Source: Parus major
Taxonomy: Eukaryota > Chordata > Aves > Passeriformes > Paridae
Assembly (NCBI RefSeq): GCF_001522545.3
Contig: NC_031770.1
Location: 95,367,779-95,431,778, forward strand
Length of the DNA: 64,000 nt
Direction: 5' to 3'
Position numbers and translations under genes: made by a program. Within the stretch, counting starts at the first letter, position 1. Every line of letters begins with the position of its first letter. The notes under the pieces were generated by a model. The model saw nothing but the letters and a program-made list of their open reading frames with translations. It did not search any database and was not told the origin of the DNA. Shown piece by piece: positions 1-14,689 of the stretch.

Positions 1-3000
1 ACCTGATCTTACTTTTAGTTAATGATGCTGATATTATTCAACTTGAACATCATCATGTATTTTTTACAAAAAGAAAAAGCAATTCAAACACAGTGACATT
101 TCTATTATTTTAATCCTCGGCTCTTGATTTAATCAGTTATAACACATATACACACAGAACTACATTGTTATTTTACTTATAAAACTATAGCAACATGCAT
201 ATTTTATTAGGACATTGTCCGCTTAGGAACCCATATAGAATATATAAGTTTTCTAGTACTGAGGAAAGCATTCAGTGGAAGTAGCTCAGATTATAACTGC
301 AGTGACAGCTGCAGATTGAGCTCCAGATAGTGGAGAGAACTGAGGCAAGAGGCTGGGAAGAAGCACTGACCATTTGCTCAACAAAAGGCACAGGGACCTG
401 TGTCACCAGTTAGTTGACTGAACACTCAGAGACACAGCAGCAGCAGAGGACAGAGAAGGAAGACCCCAAACTTTTGCTTCATAGACTGGAAGGGTAAAAA
501 ACTCCAAGATTTTCTTTGTTCAGAGTCCCTCATGGGAGGCACCAGCCCAGGATGTTGTTTTGCTGTTGCACTGTGATTAAGTGACTTAAAGGATCGCAAG
601 GACTGAGACACTGCTATGGGAAACCTGGTATGTGTGAGGGTGGGGCATGCAGGGAGTCAAGCGGGGACCTGTCAGCCCACTGGAGCTGCCCAAAGTCTCT
701 GACCATGGGGAAGGAACTGCCAGAGTGACTCCTGGATGGCCAAACAGGGACGTTTCCTCAACACCAACAGTGTCCTGCTTAGTCACTGCCTGCTTGAACC
801 AGACACCATGTTAGGTGATAAGACATCAGGTGGCTAAGATTCCAAAAATGGACAACCTTTCATCTTAATGAACAATAGACAATTTTTCTTGTCATTTACA
901 TAACCTTTGTGTATCTGCATATAAAGGAAATGTGAGCTTTTTTTTTTTTTTTTGCCTTAACATGGCCTTTTTTAAATGCAGCAAGACCTGATTTCTTTCC
1001 TTTAGACTGCACTATATCTTAATATATTAATTAATATATCTGTTTTCTAGGCAAAAAAACCCCTCATTTTATTAATATCTCATGAAAATCTCTCTTTACA
1101 TTCCGATCAAAAAACATTAAAATACAAATCATGTGCTTTTTAGAATTATGATATATTATGCATGCAACAATCCCTTATAAACAGGATATTCACAGAAAGA
1201 AATCACTGTTTCACCAACAGCTCATTAGCCTACAAACACTCCTTGTACATGGTGATAACCAAATGGAAAATATATTTACTGCTTGCCCCTACTAATGCTA
1301 TCTGTTTTATAACCAACCTGTTCTCACAGATTTCTCTCGCATTCTAAATTCTACAGCAGCAAAAGTTGGGGTAGAGTGCTGATTTATGGAGGAGGGTTTT
1401 ACTCATTTGTTTGTTTTTATAAAGAGAAAGCCAACTGTATAACAAAACATTGCTTGTTTTTCTTTATTGCTCTTTTTAACTGTCAGCCCTACATTTTTTT
1501 TTGCAAACATAAGATTTCTACAGAATAGAAGTTATTATTTTTCAGACACATATAGAGTTTAACAGGGAGTTAATCTCCTAGTTAGGAAGCAATTTTCAAA
1601 GATTTCAGAAATCCACCAGTTACTTCTAGTCCTGAAAAAGCCTATGATACTGCACTTCAGCTTGTCATAATTTTCATTACTAGAAAGTCTATAGCAGGCC
1701 TCTTAAAGAGATGCTTATGCTTTCCTCAGACTTGTTCAGCTGAAGTCCCATTAGCTTAGGAATCCACAGACATGTTTAAGACAAAAAATTCAGTATTCAA
1801 AAATTTCAAGAATTCCAATACTTTCAGAAATGATTCACTGGGCTCAAGATTTTGGTACATGGAAATACGTCCTCTGAGTGTCGATTTTCAGAGAACTTTA
1901 TCAAATTTCACTTTAAAAGCAGTGTATAACTTGGTATTGAAGTAAGTATCATCTAAGAACCAAAAATTGATGGAGCAGAAGTCTGATTATGCTAAACAGT
2001 TATTTTCAGGTAAAATTTTACTTCCAAATAATTCTTGTTTATTGTGCAATCACATGAGATACTGGATTATTTTAGACGGAAATATAGAGGATCAGTCAAA
2101 TTCTATATCAAGCCTCCTGAGAGCCCAATTGTAAAATCTGTACATTTTTAACTTCTGCAAACAGAGGTTTTTAACAAACATTTTTAAATGCTCCTATCTG
2201 AAGATATCAGTTAAGGGTTGATATATCTACTTAATTAGGTGCAGCCGTTTCTTTGATACAGAATTTCACATTAGGTTTTATTAATTTCCTTTTATAAAAA
2301 ATAAAAGCATGTAACAAATGTCACAGGCTAAATCCCCTTAATTTCTTTATTGCCAACTTTGCCTTCTAGAGTTCTTTCATGCCATCAGCATCTGATGCAG
2401 TACAAGATTTTAGAATATTTAGAATATTTTAGAAGGAGCAATAAAAAAGTATTCTACATAAGGAATTCTACTTGAAATACTGAAAGGATCTGCCAGCTGA
2501 ATGTTTTTTTTGAGGGCAAAAATACTGATTCCCTAAATCATACTGAAATTAGAAAATTTGGTAGAGTCTATACCTCTCAAAAATTACAGAGATCATAATT
2601 CTAGCAATGGAAGGAAAAGAGAATGGAAATCATAGTTACCTGCACAAATATTTGTGTGACAGAGTAGGAGTCTAGCTTTCAGAAAAGAAATCATATCAAG
2701 AAAACACAACAAACAAAATTCTAGTAAATAATTCCCAAGCAATATAAAATGGGGCATAAAATACCCATAGAATTTGGCATTCATTACAAGATTTCCACAC
2801 AGAGAAACACAGATAATATACCAGACAGCATCCCAAAGGAAATCATAGAACCATAGAACAGTTTGGATTTGAAGCGACCTTAAAGATCATTTAATGCCAA
2901 TCCCCTGCATGGAGAGGGACATTTCAGAGAGGCTGGGATTAAGAAAAAATCTGAGAAAGTTATGAGAAAGTGGTTGAAGATACTAATTAACATTCAAAAG

Positions 3001-4314
3001 AATTTCAGCAAGTGAGTATAGAACTGCACAAAGAGTGAAAATAGGAGAAAGGGAAGATGTTAAGTTGCTTGCCTAGCAGTCTCAGTACTTCAAAGAGACA
3101 TGAGGACCTATAGCATGGAAGCAGTACCAACCCCAAAGTAGTTTTTCAATATTGCAGAAAGGTTTGTGTATTATGCAGACATTAGGAAAGAAATACTGAC
3201 TAATGCAGGTGTAATGCAAATCCAGGGGATACAAAGGCACAGACAAGCTCCTGGAGGCAAGCTGTCAGAAACTCTCAACATCAATTTGATAAAAACAAAC
3301 ACTAATTTGGAGCCTTGGAAGGCAACATAACACCAATTGAAGTTGCAGGTGAAAAAAAAAAGTTAGTTTCTCATCTAGAGAAGGAACCCAAAGGGCTTAA
3401 TTATAAACATAAAGTATTAAACTATATAATATTATATTGTTACTATGTGAAATCTAGCAAAACACTAATAAGTCAAGACATCATCTATTTGCACACTGTC
3501 AGATGGTACCAACAGAGTATATGGCACAGTGTTTCAACTAAGTTGAAAAAACTGATTCTACAGCATCCAGGAAAAAAAAATTAACCTTGACCTGAGGAGC
3601 TAAAAGTGACAAAAGATCAATTGAATAGTACTGCCCTTGACATAACAAGTGTCCATTTATAAGCACGGACACCTAGCTAAACAATTATACAGAATCATTC
3701 TAAGTTTTCTATATATATTCTATGATATGGCAAAAACAGACAAAAATCTATTCCAATGACACTTCTTTATATGTTACTGAATAAGATGTTTTTAACAGTA
3801 AGTGAAATTATCTGAGTAAACTGTATATTAGTAAATTAAACTAACATTGAGAATTCAAAGGAGAACATAGTAAATAGAGAAACTTATATTATGCTCCTAT
3901 AATCAAGAGTTGTAAATTAAATAAAGGGCTGCATGGTATTAACCAACATGAGTTACTACACCATCATCTGAATTCAGTAACCTTTGGCTTTACTGATCAT
4001 GAATTTTTCCACTTGTAGACATTCAGCAAATCAGCACTGTTTTATTGTAGATTACTGACTATAAAAGCAGTAGGACAGTAAAGAGAACTCTAGAACAAAG
4101 AAAATATTTACCCACTAGCAACAGATACCAAAATACTACTTTTAACCACTCTTATTCAAGGCAGTGGTAGACTATTCATTTCCCCCACCTCCCTTATAGG
4201 CAACAAGATACTTCTGAAGGAATAGTTAAAAGATTAGCAAATTCTAGGCTAGGGAATGTTGCTGTTTGCACTATATTCAAGTATAATGTGTTTTGTCAAA
4301 AGAAAATTTCTTAC
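1..4314 (-). other. EIPR1 intron 5 (partial)
   Basis: AT-rich intronic DNA with no coding exon that I can support. Apart from the CR1 scrap at 2842-2930 nothing is recognised. Bases 290-800 are richer in G and C than the rest and carry two overlapping open frames on the minus strand (61 and 66 codons), but I see no splice-supported exon or known repeat there. Confidence 0.7.
2842..2930 (-). mobile_element. CR1 LINE 3' tail fragment
   Basis: Minus orientation. The plus strand reads AATCATAGAACCATAGAACA, then GTTTGGATTTGAAGCGACCT and TAAAGATCATTTAATGCCAA. This is the reverse complement of the CR1 3' end including its terminal octamer repeats. It is short and diverged. Confidence 0.88.
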
Positions 4315-4414
4315 CACAGCTTTGGCTGAACTTTCCTGCAAATCCCACAGTAATATGTTGTTATCAGCCAGTGAAATAATCTTTTTACCATCTCCCATCG
4401 GTTCCCACATAACA
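4315..4414 (-). CDS. EIPR1: EIPR1 coding exon 5, last one inside the window
   Basis: 100 bases complete Cys139 and encode residues 140-172 ([33 protein letters not shown]). The acceptor is TTTTACAG and the donor is GTAAGA, ending in phase 0. ILLWDLQ is a classic WD-repeat end. The following family exon (ASLEGKGQLKFTSGRW in the proteins I know) is not in 1-4314, so it must lie left of the window. Confidence 0.97.
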
Positions 4415-5299
4415 CTGTAAAACAGAAAGAGAAAAACAAAATAAAACAACCCAGCATTAAAATCCATCAGAATTTGAACTAGAAAGCCGGTTTAATTCTG
4501 TGAATCTGATCTATATCAAAACATGTTAAACCATATTCCTTCTGGTTTCCTCTAGATGAAATCCATCACATATTTTAAGTCCAAAATCTGCCATTAACTA
4601 GCAATTTGTAGCAGTCATTCTGCATATGCACACAGAAACACAACCAGAGATCCTGATGTACATTAATTTTAGAAGGCTTTAGATCAAAACCTCGGAGTTG
4701 TTCGTGTGGAGTGTTATGCATCCTTTTTGAAGGTGCACCAAAAATCATAAGCATTAGTTTTGATGCAAACTTTTTTCCAATTCTGCAGCTGTCATCATGA
4801 TTTAATAAGCATATGCTTTTAACCTGTGATACACTTTATGAAATACAGGCAGGAATACAAGAAATCAGTCCTCCTCTCTTATTCTGTCTATGAAAAGCAG
4901 CATATTTAAGCCAGTCAGTATGTGTAGCTCAGCTAAATTCATGCACTCTAATCTTAATAAACTTGCTTAAGGTTACAGTAAGATTGAAAGAATACTTGTC
5001 ATTTTATGAGAATAGGCTTCTATTTCTGTAATTTTGTAACACCTTTGTAACCAAGTTTTGCAACCTCCCAATAATCTTACAGCAACAATAGACCTGAAGG
5101 TAAAGATCACAACTTTAGTATCAACACGTTAATGGAGAAACGTCTTTCAATTTTAAGACTGACAATTCAGCTATCTAAGAGCATTTGATACACTGTTTTC
5201 ATCTTCAGTGCCTATTTGAAGTCCCACCTCTTGAAGTTTATCAGAAGTCCATGACTAGACATAAGTTTTCTAGTTTGTTTTGCATTTTGGGTGAATCAA

Positions 5300-5830
5300 T
5301 TCAGTAATTGATTGGTTGGATGGTTGGAGACTGAAATGTTATAATTTACGGCCTAAACATCTTCATGAAAGACTTTTGCCTATTACAGCAAAACTGTATA
5401 AAAGCTGCAGAGAAAACCATTGGATTCTGTACTTTGTGGTGGAAGTGGGCAGCAGGAGACCCTCACCACCAAGAAGACCAGATGAAGGGGAGCCACGAGA
5501 TACCACTGGAGCCCTTGGAAGGCTGATATGTTTCTACCTCACCCCTGTTACTCTCTCCCTGTACCCCCACCCCTGCAGACCACTTATTTCTTTCTTTTAT
5601 CTTTCTAGTCCGTTCTTTCTTTTATCTTTCTAGTCCGTCCTTTCTTTTATCTTTCTAGTCCGTCCTTTCTTTTATCTTTCTAGTCCGTCCTTTCTTTTCT
5701 CTTGTTCTCTCTTTGCCTCTTTTACTATTAAATAAAATATATCAAGTGTTTTGGCACCAATATCTAACCTCATTTGGTTTTAATCAAGTTTTGGGGTATA
5801 TTTCACACCTTTCTGGGTTTGATCCATTTT
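5300..5830 (+). mobile_element. Probable ERV LTR-like segment with polyA signal
   Basis: A GC-richer block contains a GGTGGAAGTGGGCAGCAGGAG to GATACCACTGGAGCCC stretch, a pyrimidine-rich tract, an AATAAA signal at 5730-5735 and a following TTTTGGCACCAATATCTAACC. The order resembles the R-U5 part of avian endogenous-retrovirus LTRs. The ends and any target duplication could not be fixed, so the borders are approximate and the family is not named. Confidence 0.45.
5588..5702 (+). repeat. 25-bp tandem repeat, four copies plus a partial
   Basis: The pyrimidine-rich unit, ending CTTTCTAGTCCG, repeats with a period of exactly 25 bases at 5588, 5613, 5638 and 5663, followed by a partial copy. Copies differ at only one or two positions, which suggests recent expansion. 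Confidence 0.95.
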
Positions 5831-7878
5831 ATTCATAGAGATTAGTTTTCCTTGCCCTTCTGTGTTAATTCAGATTGTAACAGAAGGAATAGATGAAAGA
5901 AGGTTGCACAAATAGATGAAGCCTTAGGCAGTCACTAGTAACCTTCCTAAGCCTGCACTGCACACTATGCATGCTTCTATTCTATCCCAGATTTTGCTTT
6001 ACTCCTATATTCCTAAAACACTGGATATAATCTGGCTGGCCCCAGATCCAAGTGATTGACCTTCATCTAATCTTATGCTATAAAACACAAGGAAACAAAT
6101 AGGGAGTTGCAGGTAACAGAAAGAAGTGACAGAGTATCTTTTTTCAAGCCATTAATACAACAAAACTCAATTACTCTTAGCTGATACCTTCTTCTCAAAT
6201 TACTCTTGCTCCTTGTGTAAACAGTTTCATCATTTTTACTAGGCACTTTTAGTAAAACAAGTATCAGATATACAAGGCAAATGACTGCACCTGTTTGCTG
6301 TTTTGTAAAGAAAAATCTGGAACTATAATTAAAAGGGTCCATTGGCTAACTCCTTACCCACTGAACTCTTCCCTACGGAAACATGGCAGAATAAAGAAAG
6401 GACTAGCTTCTGCACCTGTCTTCTGCTGGAAGCATGACCTGCATCCTTACTGTGTTGTCAATCCATGAAAATTACCTACCTATAAAAGCCCATTTGTAAT
6501 GAGTTTTCTTGCATTTGGACAAAATGACTACATTTAGCACATGAAGCTACCAGCATGTTTTTAAATGTCTTTTAACAAGAACATTGTACTAGAACAATTC
6601 TATGATTTATTTTAAATTTGGCTGTTTTGTCTGTAGTATTGCCAATCTTATTTATCAGCTTTTATTTAGTAACTTTTGAAAAGTTTGTTTTGAAAAGTTG
6701 TATAGTACAACTTGGAAGAAACTTAGAAGCGACTGAAAATGAGTTTTGATAACAAAAGTGATGACATGCAGTTTCAATTACATGTTCAACTACATTTTGC
6801 CCATAACAACACGATGAAACCAACTGGCACTGCAATGTGTATTTCAGAATTTCATGTAGTTGTGCTGCACAGATACATCAATTAGATCCTTCAAATAGAT
6901 GAACATATTTTATGAAAACAGGATTAGGATATAGACAGGATAATGAAAATTAATGCACTATAACCTGTATGTGATCACAATTTAGCTTCCACTATCCAGT
7001 TTTCCAAAGTGATATTGAAAGATATCAGGACCATCACATGGCTGAATAGGTACCTAAGAAATATTCAAGTTGATTCTGATCACATTTGTTTAAGTCCATC
7101 ATTTTACTTATATATTGCTGAAAATATAACTGGTATTTGGTGTTGATCGACATAGATATATTTTTAATTACAGACAGTGAAATCTCATTTGACCACTTAA
7201 CCCTTTAAGAGCCCTTTAAGTCAGAGATCAGTATTTTTTATGCCTGTTGATGTATCTGCACCTTTCCTACACAAATCACTCAACTTTTAGTTGCAAAAGC
7301 TACATGGAAAACAATTTATTTGATGTTTTCAAAGGTAGGAAGAAATTTCACATCTTCTAGCATCACTGAACTTCAAGATAAAAGAATTTTTACAGCTGAA
7401 TACAGTGTGCTGTAATTAGAGCCAATTATAACAGAGCTGACATACCATGCAATGAAAAGGTCTCTCCAATGTTCAGTCTATCCTTGTAAGATGCCCATTT
7501 TACCTGTATTTCATTTTTAGTTTATGGGTGTGGTGGTAGTGATCATTCATTCAGATTTTGCAATCTTAAGCAAAGGTTGCTCAAATCTCCATTTGTAACA
7601 TGTTCAGCAATGTTCTGTACTCAGGACTGAACGTTAAACATGAAATACTATGGAGGAGGGCAGGAAATATTGGTGAGTGAAAAGAAAAAGTTACTTTTGA
7701 AGCAAGATAAAAATTTCAGAGAAACTTAAGTTTACATTTAGAACAGTTTTCAGCCCAGCAGAGGTAGTGATAATGTCTAAAAAGGAAAATAAATAAACCA
7801 GGCAGTACCATTTTCCTCAGTGTGCCAACAGTTGCTGACACAGTTTTCATAAATGGACAAGACAGTCATCAAATTCAC

Positions 7879-7907
7879 AGTTGCCACTCAGAAACTGAGT
7901 GGCAACT
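7879..7907. repeat. Perfect 13-bp inverted repeat with 3-base loop
   Basis: AGTTGCCACTCAG (7879-7891) is followed by AAA and then its exact reverse complement CTGAGTGGCAACT (7895-7907). It lies in EIPR1 intron 4 and would fold as a tight hairpin in DNA or RNA. The flanks do not extend the pairing. Confidence 0.95.
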
Positions 7908-10900
7908 TCAGGGCTGCTCTTTAAATAATCTATAAACAGAAGACAAGCAATTATACATGTTGCATTTTACCCTATTTTGTTATCATCTAACTCAGGATGC
8001 TTCAATTAAGCTTGCAGCTAGTAGTTTTTGGTATAAAGAATAAAATTAAATCCTACAGAGAACATTACCTTAGAAAAAAATAAGAGTATTTAAAATATTC
8101 ACTCAAATGCACACATGAAAGGACCCCATTATCTTCTTCTATTCTGAAAAGATAGTTAACACCTTTATCAATAAACGAACTGAGCTTTTACAAATGTACA
8201 ATTCAAAGTCCTCCATTATAGATTAAGGAGGAAAAAAGCAACACACAATCACTTTCATCGACATGAACTGCATGTTAAGCCACAAGTGTTGGACAAAGCA
8301 AGCATTAACTGCTGCTTAACTGCAATTACAGAAGTGACAACTATTTATTTCTATAAATGGAAAAGTTTTGCTAGACTGAAAACTCTCATGCACTGAAAAA
8401 TGGAAAATATACCCATGCATTTAGTAACTCAGCAGACCATCCTGCAGCTTCCATGTAGCCCACTAGAAAAAATCACATATTAAGAACTCAAATATTGTGC
8501 CTTCTTTGCATTAAAATGATTCCAATTTAAAGATGACTCTTGCCTATCACATAAGCAGGACATTAATTCTAAGAGACAGGAGATCAAACCAAGTACAACC
8601 TCGAACCCACAGTTCTTGTTCCCTACCCAAGTGCTCTACAGAACAGCCACATTTCTGAATGAAATCAGTTCTGGCTATTTTACAGTGTATGGAATTCTGC
8701 TGCAGGGAACAGAAGTTACACTTCATCTCAAAATTCTCATACAATGAGAGGCATTTTACCAAATATATGCACTTAATCACAAATGTACAATGGTCAATAT
8801 TTTTCATTCAATAGATATCCAAAGGACATTTCAAAACCCTGAATTTTTAACTACTATGTAAGGAAGTGTCAGCAGCAACATTGCCACATCTATACTCATC
8901 CCAGAATACTGTGCTGGAAAGAATTCTACTCTAAGGGATAAATACTCTAAATAATAAATGCTTAATGGGGTTTTGGAGAGCAAACTGGAGTCTGATACCA
9001 GGAAAACAGGGGCACCTGTTCAGTTAGTTCCTCATGAACATTCAAATTTTTCCTGCATAACTAATTTTTTCACAGTTCTGCAACACCGTTTTTCTTTAAC
9101 ATTTTCCACTAACATTTTTAGCAATTCAGGAAGACTGAAAGTAAAACTATTAGAATAAATAGAATTGTAGCATAATAGAAAGAAGTATCTATTTCACCTG
9201 CAAAATCAGTTGAGGCAGACCTCAACCCTCTCTTTTTTAGTGGCATGAATAACTTAAGTGACATTACAAAGGGGAAGAAATCCCCTCTTAAAAATAGCGA
9301 GAACAGAAACTAAACTATGTTCAATTTGGATGGAGAAATGAAATAGTACTCTACAAACCTCTTTTTTTTTTTCCCTTGTAGGGTAACATAATTTCTGCAC
9401 TATTTTATACATATCATGATTTATGAATCCAAACTAAACACAAACAACTGCAACGGCTCATAAAAACTAATTTTCATTCAAGCATATGGAATCTATATAA
9501 CTTATCAGAAGTTATAAGTTAACTAAAGACATATAGTAAGTTTAAAAAAATTAATAAATATTTTTCCCTTTCATATTTGCTTCAGATTTTAGTTTGTCTA
9601 AGTTTCCCTCTGTTTTACATGAGTAAAGTCAAACAAATTCTGATTAAAAGCTAACATAATAAACAGGGCATATAATACAGAGTTCTATTACTTCAGTATC
9701 CAATTAATGAATCGCATTTATTCTCTAGAAAAAGTGATTACATTGAAGAGCTTAAAGTTCTAAAATTGCACAATACTAACCACTCAAAATTACCACAAAC
9801 ATTCAAGGGAATGAAAATGAAAAAAATAATGCTCTAAATTACTCTGCTGGTTTGAGACATATTTTAGAGGATGGCAAAAGTGGAAAAGGAGAGAGAAAAT
9901 GTAAGAAAGACAACTAATGGTTGAACACTGAACATTTGGATTTATATATAATAGATGATTTTATTTACAATAAAGAAGTATAAAAGATTCAAGAGAAGAA
10001 AATCCCATGAAGAATTCAGGATTACATGGAATTATGAAGAGTGCAGGGACATAAATACAGTTTAAACTTTTACCAATTTAGAATGGATCAGAATACAAAG
10101 GGCATTATCAGCACAGATAAGCAGCTGTTAAAATACATTTCCATTGAAACTACAACTTGTCACTTAGCAAGTAAAAAAAACCTGTCTCTTTACTTACTGT
10201 AGCATCAGAAGTAGCTGATGGAATATGTAGAATGAATCAAGTGTGGTAGAATTATTCTTAAATGCTGATAATTTCACACAGCTCTGAAATTTTGTGCATC
10301 TTGTGAAGATAAAATTAATATCTGCTGGGCAGCTGTTACAAAACCCTTGCCCCCAGAAAATACAAAGTTCAGTTTATACACCAGAATATGCAGCTGACAG
10401 TCCTGACACTCTCAAAGAAACCTCTATACAAATATCAGAGGGAGCTCTGTCCTCACAATCATATTTCTGGTACTGTGACGTATGAAGTGTTAATGTTAAA
10501 AAACTTATTACTGCATTTATTACATGTTTTTGCAATAAAACATATTCAAGACCATACAATCCTTCTAAAAGTATTGTTAATTTCAGGTTTATATTCATTA
10601 GCTACAGACTATTAAATTGTTTTAGACTTTTTTTTTTTTAATGAAACCCTAGGGCAGAACTTTTACACATATATCCTGAAGCCTATAGAGGAGTACTGTA
10701 GAAGTAACTTTACCAACATCGTGAAGGAAAAAGAAGTGATACCTGAATAACGCATGCAAGTGTAAGAGCCCTGAAAAAACGCCACTTTCACTTTTCTCTT
10801 GAGTTTCAGATTCTCCTACTTTTTGGATTTTTTACTTGAAAATGTTTTGGAGTGGCTTGTCTTCTGATGGATTTTTTTTTTTTAATAAATTTAATGGCCA

Positions 10901-13900
10901 AAAACATAAGTAAAATGCTACTAGATTTCAGTAATCTGTCTTCAGGGTATCAATTACAAATGAGCCTAACTTTGATCAGGTGACTGTGTGCATTAATGGA
11001 ATGAACATGATAAAACTGAAAGCAATAAAATGTTAAGTATAGATTATTCTTCACCTTAAATTAATTAAATCTCTACTCAATTGAAAGGACTATAAGAGCA
11101 AATTTTGTACTTCTGTAAAAAGCCAGCCTTAATGAGGTTGATTTGTACTGTGTATGGCCAAGGAAGAGACGATGCTTCTCTGTACTCTATTTACAGACCT
11201 TCAATGAAATACCAAATAAAATCTAAGTATTTAAAATCTGTGGGAATAGCTCATTTATAATAACTTTCTCCTTTGTGAGTTCAAAGTTCTAATTTAATAT
11301 TTTAGTGATAAACATCCTCGAGTTCTGAAACATCTGTGACTCTGAAAAATTTATAATTTTTCTTCCTACACTGTCTTAGATGTGGTAATATTTGCATGTT
11401 CATATCTAGAATTGATTGAGTGGGATACACAAAAAAAAAAACCTGAGCTAGTAGAGAAGCCTAATGAAATAATCTATCATTATTCCTAACACATTCATCC
11501 CTTTCAAACAAACTTTTAGCAGCTCTTGTTTTCTATATAAAACAGGAATTCTTCATTCCTCACCTTCTGAGAACTGAGCCTCCACTTATATTGTCTCTGT
11601 AACCTCCATTCATTTTCCCTTTACAGTTGTATTTCACTGTTCATCTAACACTTTCCCCTTACTTATTTTCATTTTATTCCACATTTACTCCGTAGATCAC
11701 AATCTAACTTACTTCACCTGTTCCCCTCTCTTTTGAAACACATAGCTTAGTACTGAACAGGATCCACCCTATTTTATATATGCAACCTTTGGAAAGAAAA
11801 AAGTAGGATGTTAAACATTGAGAAGCAAGCCTGCCTCCAGCTGATGGAAGAGGATCTCTCTGCTGTGTTACAAATTCAAGATCTCAGAGATTATACTTTC
11901 TCTTATGGCTTGTAGTATCTTCCTTCTCCAAGGACTATTCTGTCAAGTCTACCAAAAAAGTCTGCAGCAAAACTGAGAGAGAAGTAGAACAGTAGGTTAC
12001 TGTTCTAAATACTAAAATACAAGTCTTCAGGGGTTTAACAGACAAGAATTTAGGGGATTCCTCCAATCTGCACTCAGAGGAATAATCAAAACCTCATTAA
12101 CTGCTGTCCCATTTCTGTGGGCTCTCCTATGCAGACACAACCTGTGATCGCTTCTTACAAGATACCCAGTGGAAAGCTCCTTTAACTGAATCTTACAACA
12201 TTGCATAGATCAACATACTTACTGTTATGTGGGCTTAACTCTGTGTGAATATATATACTTATCTACAGAAAGACTTTATTGAAGAAGCTTTTTGCCTTTC
12301 TAAACACACAAGTTTCTGTATCTGGGGTTTACCACACTGAAAGTAATTCACTCAGGATTTTTGCTGAAATCTTTCCATTTTGGCTTATATGAGGAACAGC
12401 AGGCAGAGGATGAAGAAATCTTAGGCTAGAATCAAACAGAACAATCAACAAGCCTATTTGTTGGCTTAATTTAAGCATCTGTTTAATTTTCTGAACTCTC
12501 TTTATGCCATACAAGAGTTTGAGTAAAAATGATGAGTCCCAAATTCAAAGCTTGGAGTCAGTAAACAATCTCAGTAACTAAAAATGAATGGGGTATGCTT
12601 CATTTTTAAACACAGTACCTCATTCAATCCAGATAAAATGAAACTGTAGAAAAGCAAATTTCTTTTTCACTCACCTGTTCTGTCTTGGAGATTAGATTTT
12701 TGCCAAAGGTTTTGTCAAGACTAGAAAATTATTTCAATAACTTGAGTGGGAGGAGCACAGTGTTCAGTCACACACCAGCAAAGTTTAAGATTTTAGTCAC
12801 AATCGATTGAAAACACTTTTGATCTTGGTTCACAAAAGAGAACTGGTATTAAATATGTCTTTGCTGGTTTTTAGTGAGAAATTTCAGAGACGTTGGAGCA
12901 CAGCATTCCATAAAGGAGATGAGATAATGGTAAAAAAATGCAGAATCAGATCTTATCATCAGTACAGAGTTGAACAGAACCAACACCTGACACACCAGAC
13001 CTGGAAAAAATCCTTCCCTTGTGTTTCCTAGTGCATGATACTAGAAACAGAAAATTCTGTGAGGTATTTTTTCAGCTACCAGGCTTACCTTGAATAAAGG
13101 ATGATAAGGAACAAAGCAGAGCAGGGTAAACATGAGAAACACTACAAGCAAATAAAGCCCTGAGGAGGGTAGTAGATGCCAGAGTGCATGACCAGTTGCA
13201 TGTTCAAGATAGTTTTGTTTTTCTTCCTGTTTTACAATTAAAACTCAATTACTTATGATCTGCAACTAGATCCATAAATCTCATGAAGCATCTGTGCTAT
13301 GGATACCAAGACTCACAAAAAATATCTTCCAGATATCTTTCTGATATCTTCTCAGAGCTGCTCTCTGGAGTCCCTGTCACAAAGGTTGACACCAGCATTA
13401 CACTCTGCATCTTTAAACTGTACAGGCATCTCTGCCCACTCTTCCAGGCCCAGCACATAAGGATAGAAGTCCATCTTTTATTTATTTTTTTTAGCATGTA
13501 TTTTGACAAATACTATTCAAAATTAACTTAAAAAATGAGGCCTGTATCCAACCATTCATGGCTGCATTCACACTGCTCAACTGCATGCTGTGGATTAAAC
13601 AACCTCCTTAATGTGCACATGGTCACACTAACTCAGGTCCAGTGTTCAGCCTGTGGTTTTCCTGGCAAAATGGAAAGGGTAGCCATGCTTTAGTGGCAAG
13701 GCAAATACAGATCCTTCTTACTGCAAGTATATGGTGCCAGACCACCACTGATCTCATAGTGATTGTGTACACTAGAATGGCGGTCTTACATTGTGGTTTG
13801 AAAAGTATTTACACTTTGCATTGAAGAAAACTGCTTTTCTGATTTATATTTCGTTTCAGGTACTGAACCTGTAGTGTCTAAATAGCTTCCTGTTTTGCGA

Positions 13901-14689
13901 AACACCTAAGTGCAATACAAAGATTGCTAGTTGTAGCCTACACACCAGTAAGTGGGGTGTGGTCTCTGACACATTTAGCACAAAAGGCCTAATTTACTCA
14001 TTTGTGAGCTGTGTCCAATATGAGTGAGACAGGAATAGAAAAGACTACTCTAAAACAAAATCCTCTAACTTAGCTGTGCTTGCCTGAGATGATGTGAGGA
14101 GTACGAATGCCAAGCATTCTGTTTACACCTTTTATCTCTCTGTAACACAGGACATTTTCAAATCTCTATGCATATATATACATATGCACATAGATAAAGG
14201 GCATTAAATAGTAGCAGATATTTCTAAGCACTAAGTACTGAACAAAATCAGATAGCAGATGACTGAAAACTGCACATGAGCTTGTTATAAACTGTTATTA
14301 GTGGAAAAGAAATTATTCTGGGCATTCATATAATTTGCATCCTGATAAAAAGCAGTGATGTGCCTCCTATTCCTCCTTTAGTTATCTAGCTACTATACAA
14401 AGTTCTGGCATTCCAACATCAGATAGAAACCAATTATGGAAAATTATATAACAAAAAGCACAAAACTTAAAAGGGTAAAAGATAAAGATTAAAACAAACA
14501 ACAAAATCTCTCCAATATACTTGGGAATATTAAATAGCAAAAAAGCATCAACAATAAAAACTGAATTAAAATAATAAAATAATTACCAGGTATGTAATAA
14601 TCAAAGTATGTAGCAAAGAATTAAAGGATACTACTATGAAGAAATTTAACATTCAGAAAACCCATATCTTAGAAAAAAAGTCATCTATA

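Noticed and set aside
5316..5633. 105-codon plus-strand open frame
   Set aside because: Lies in an LTR-like segment and ends in the 25-bp pyrimidine repeat.
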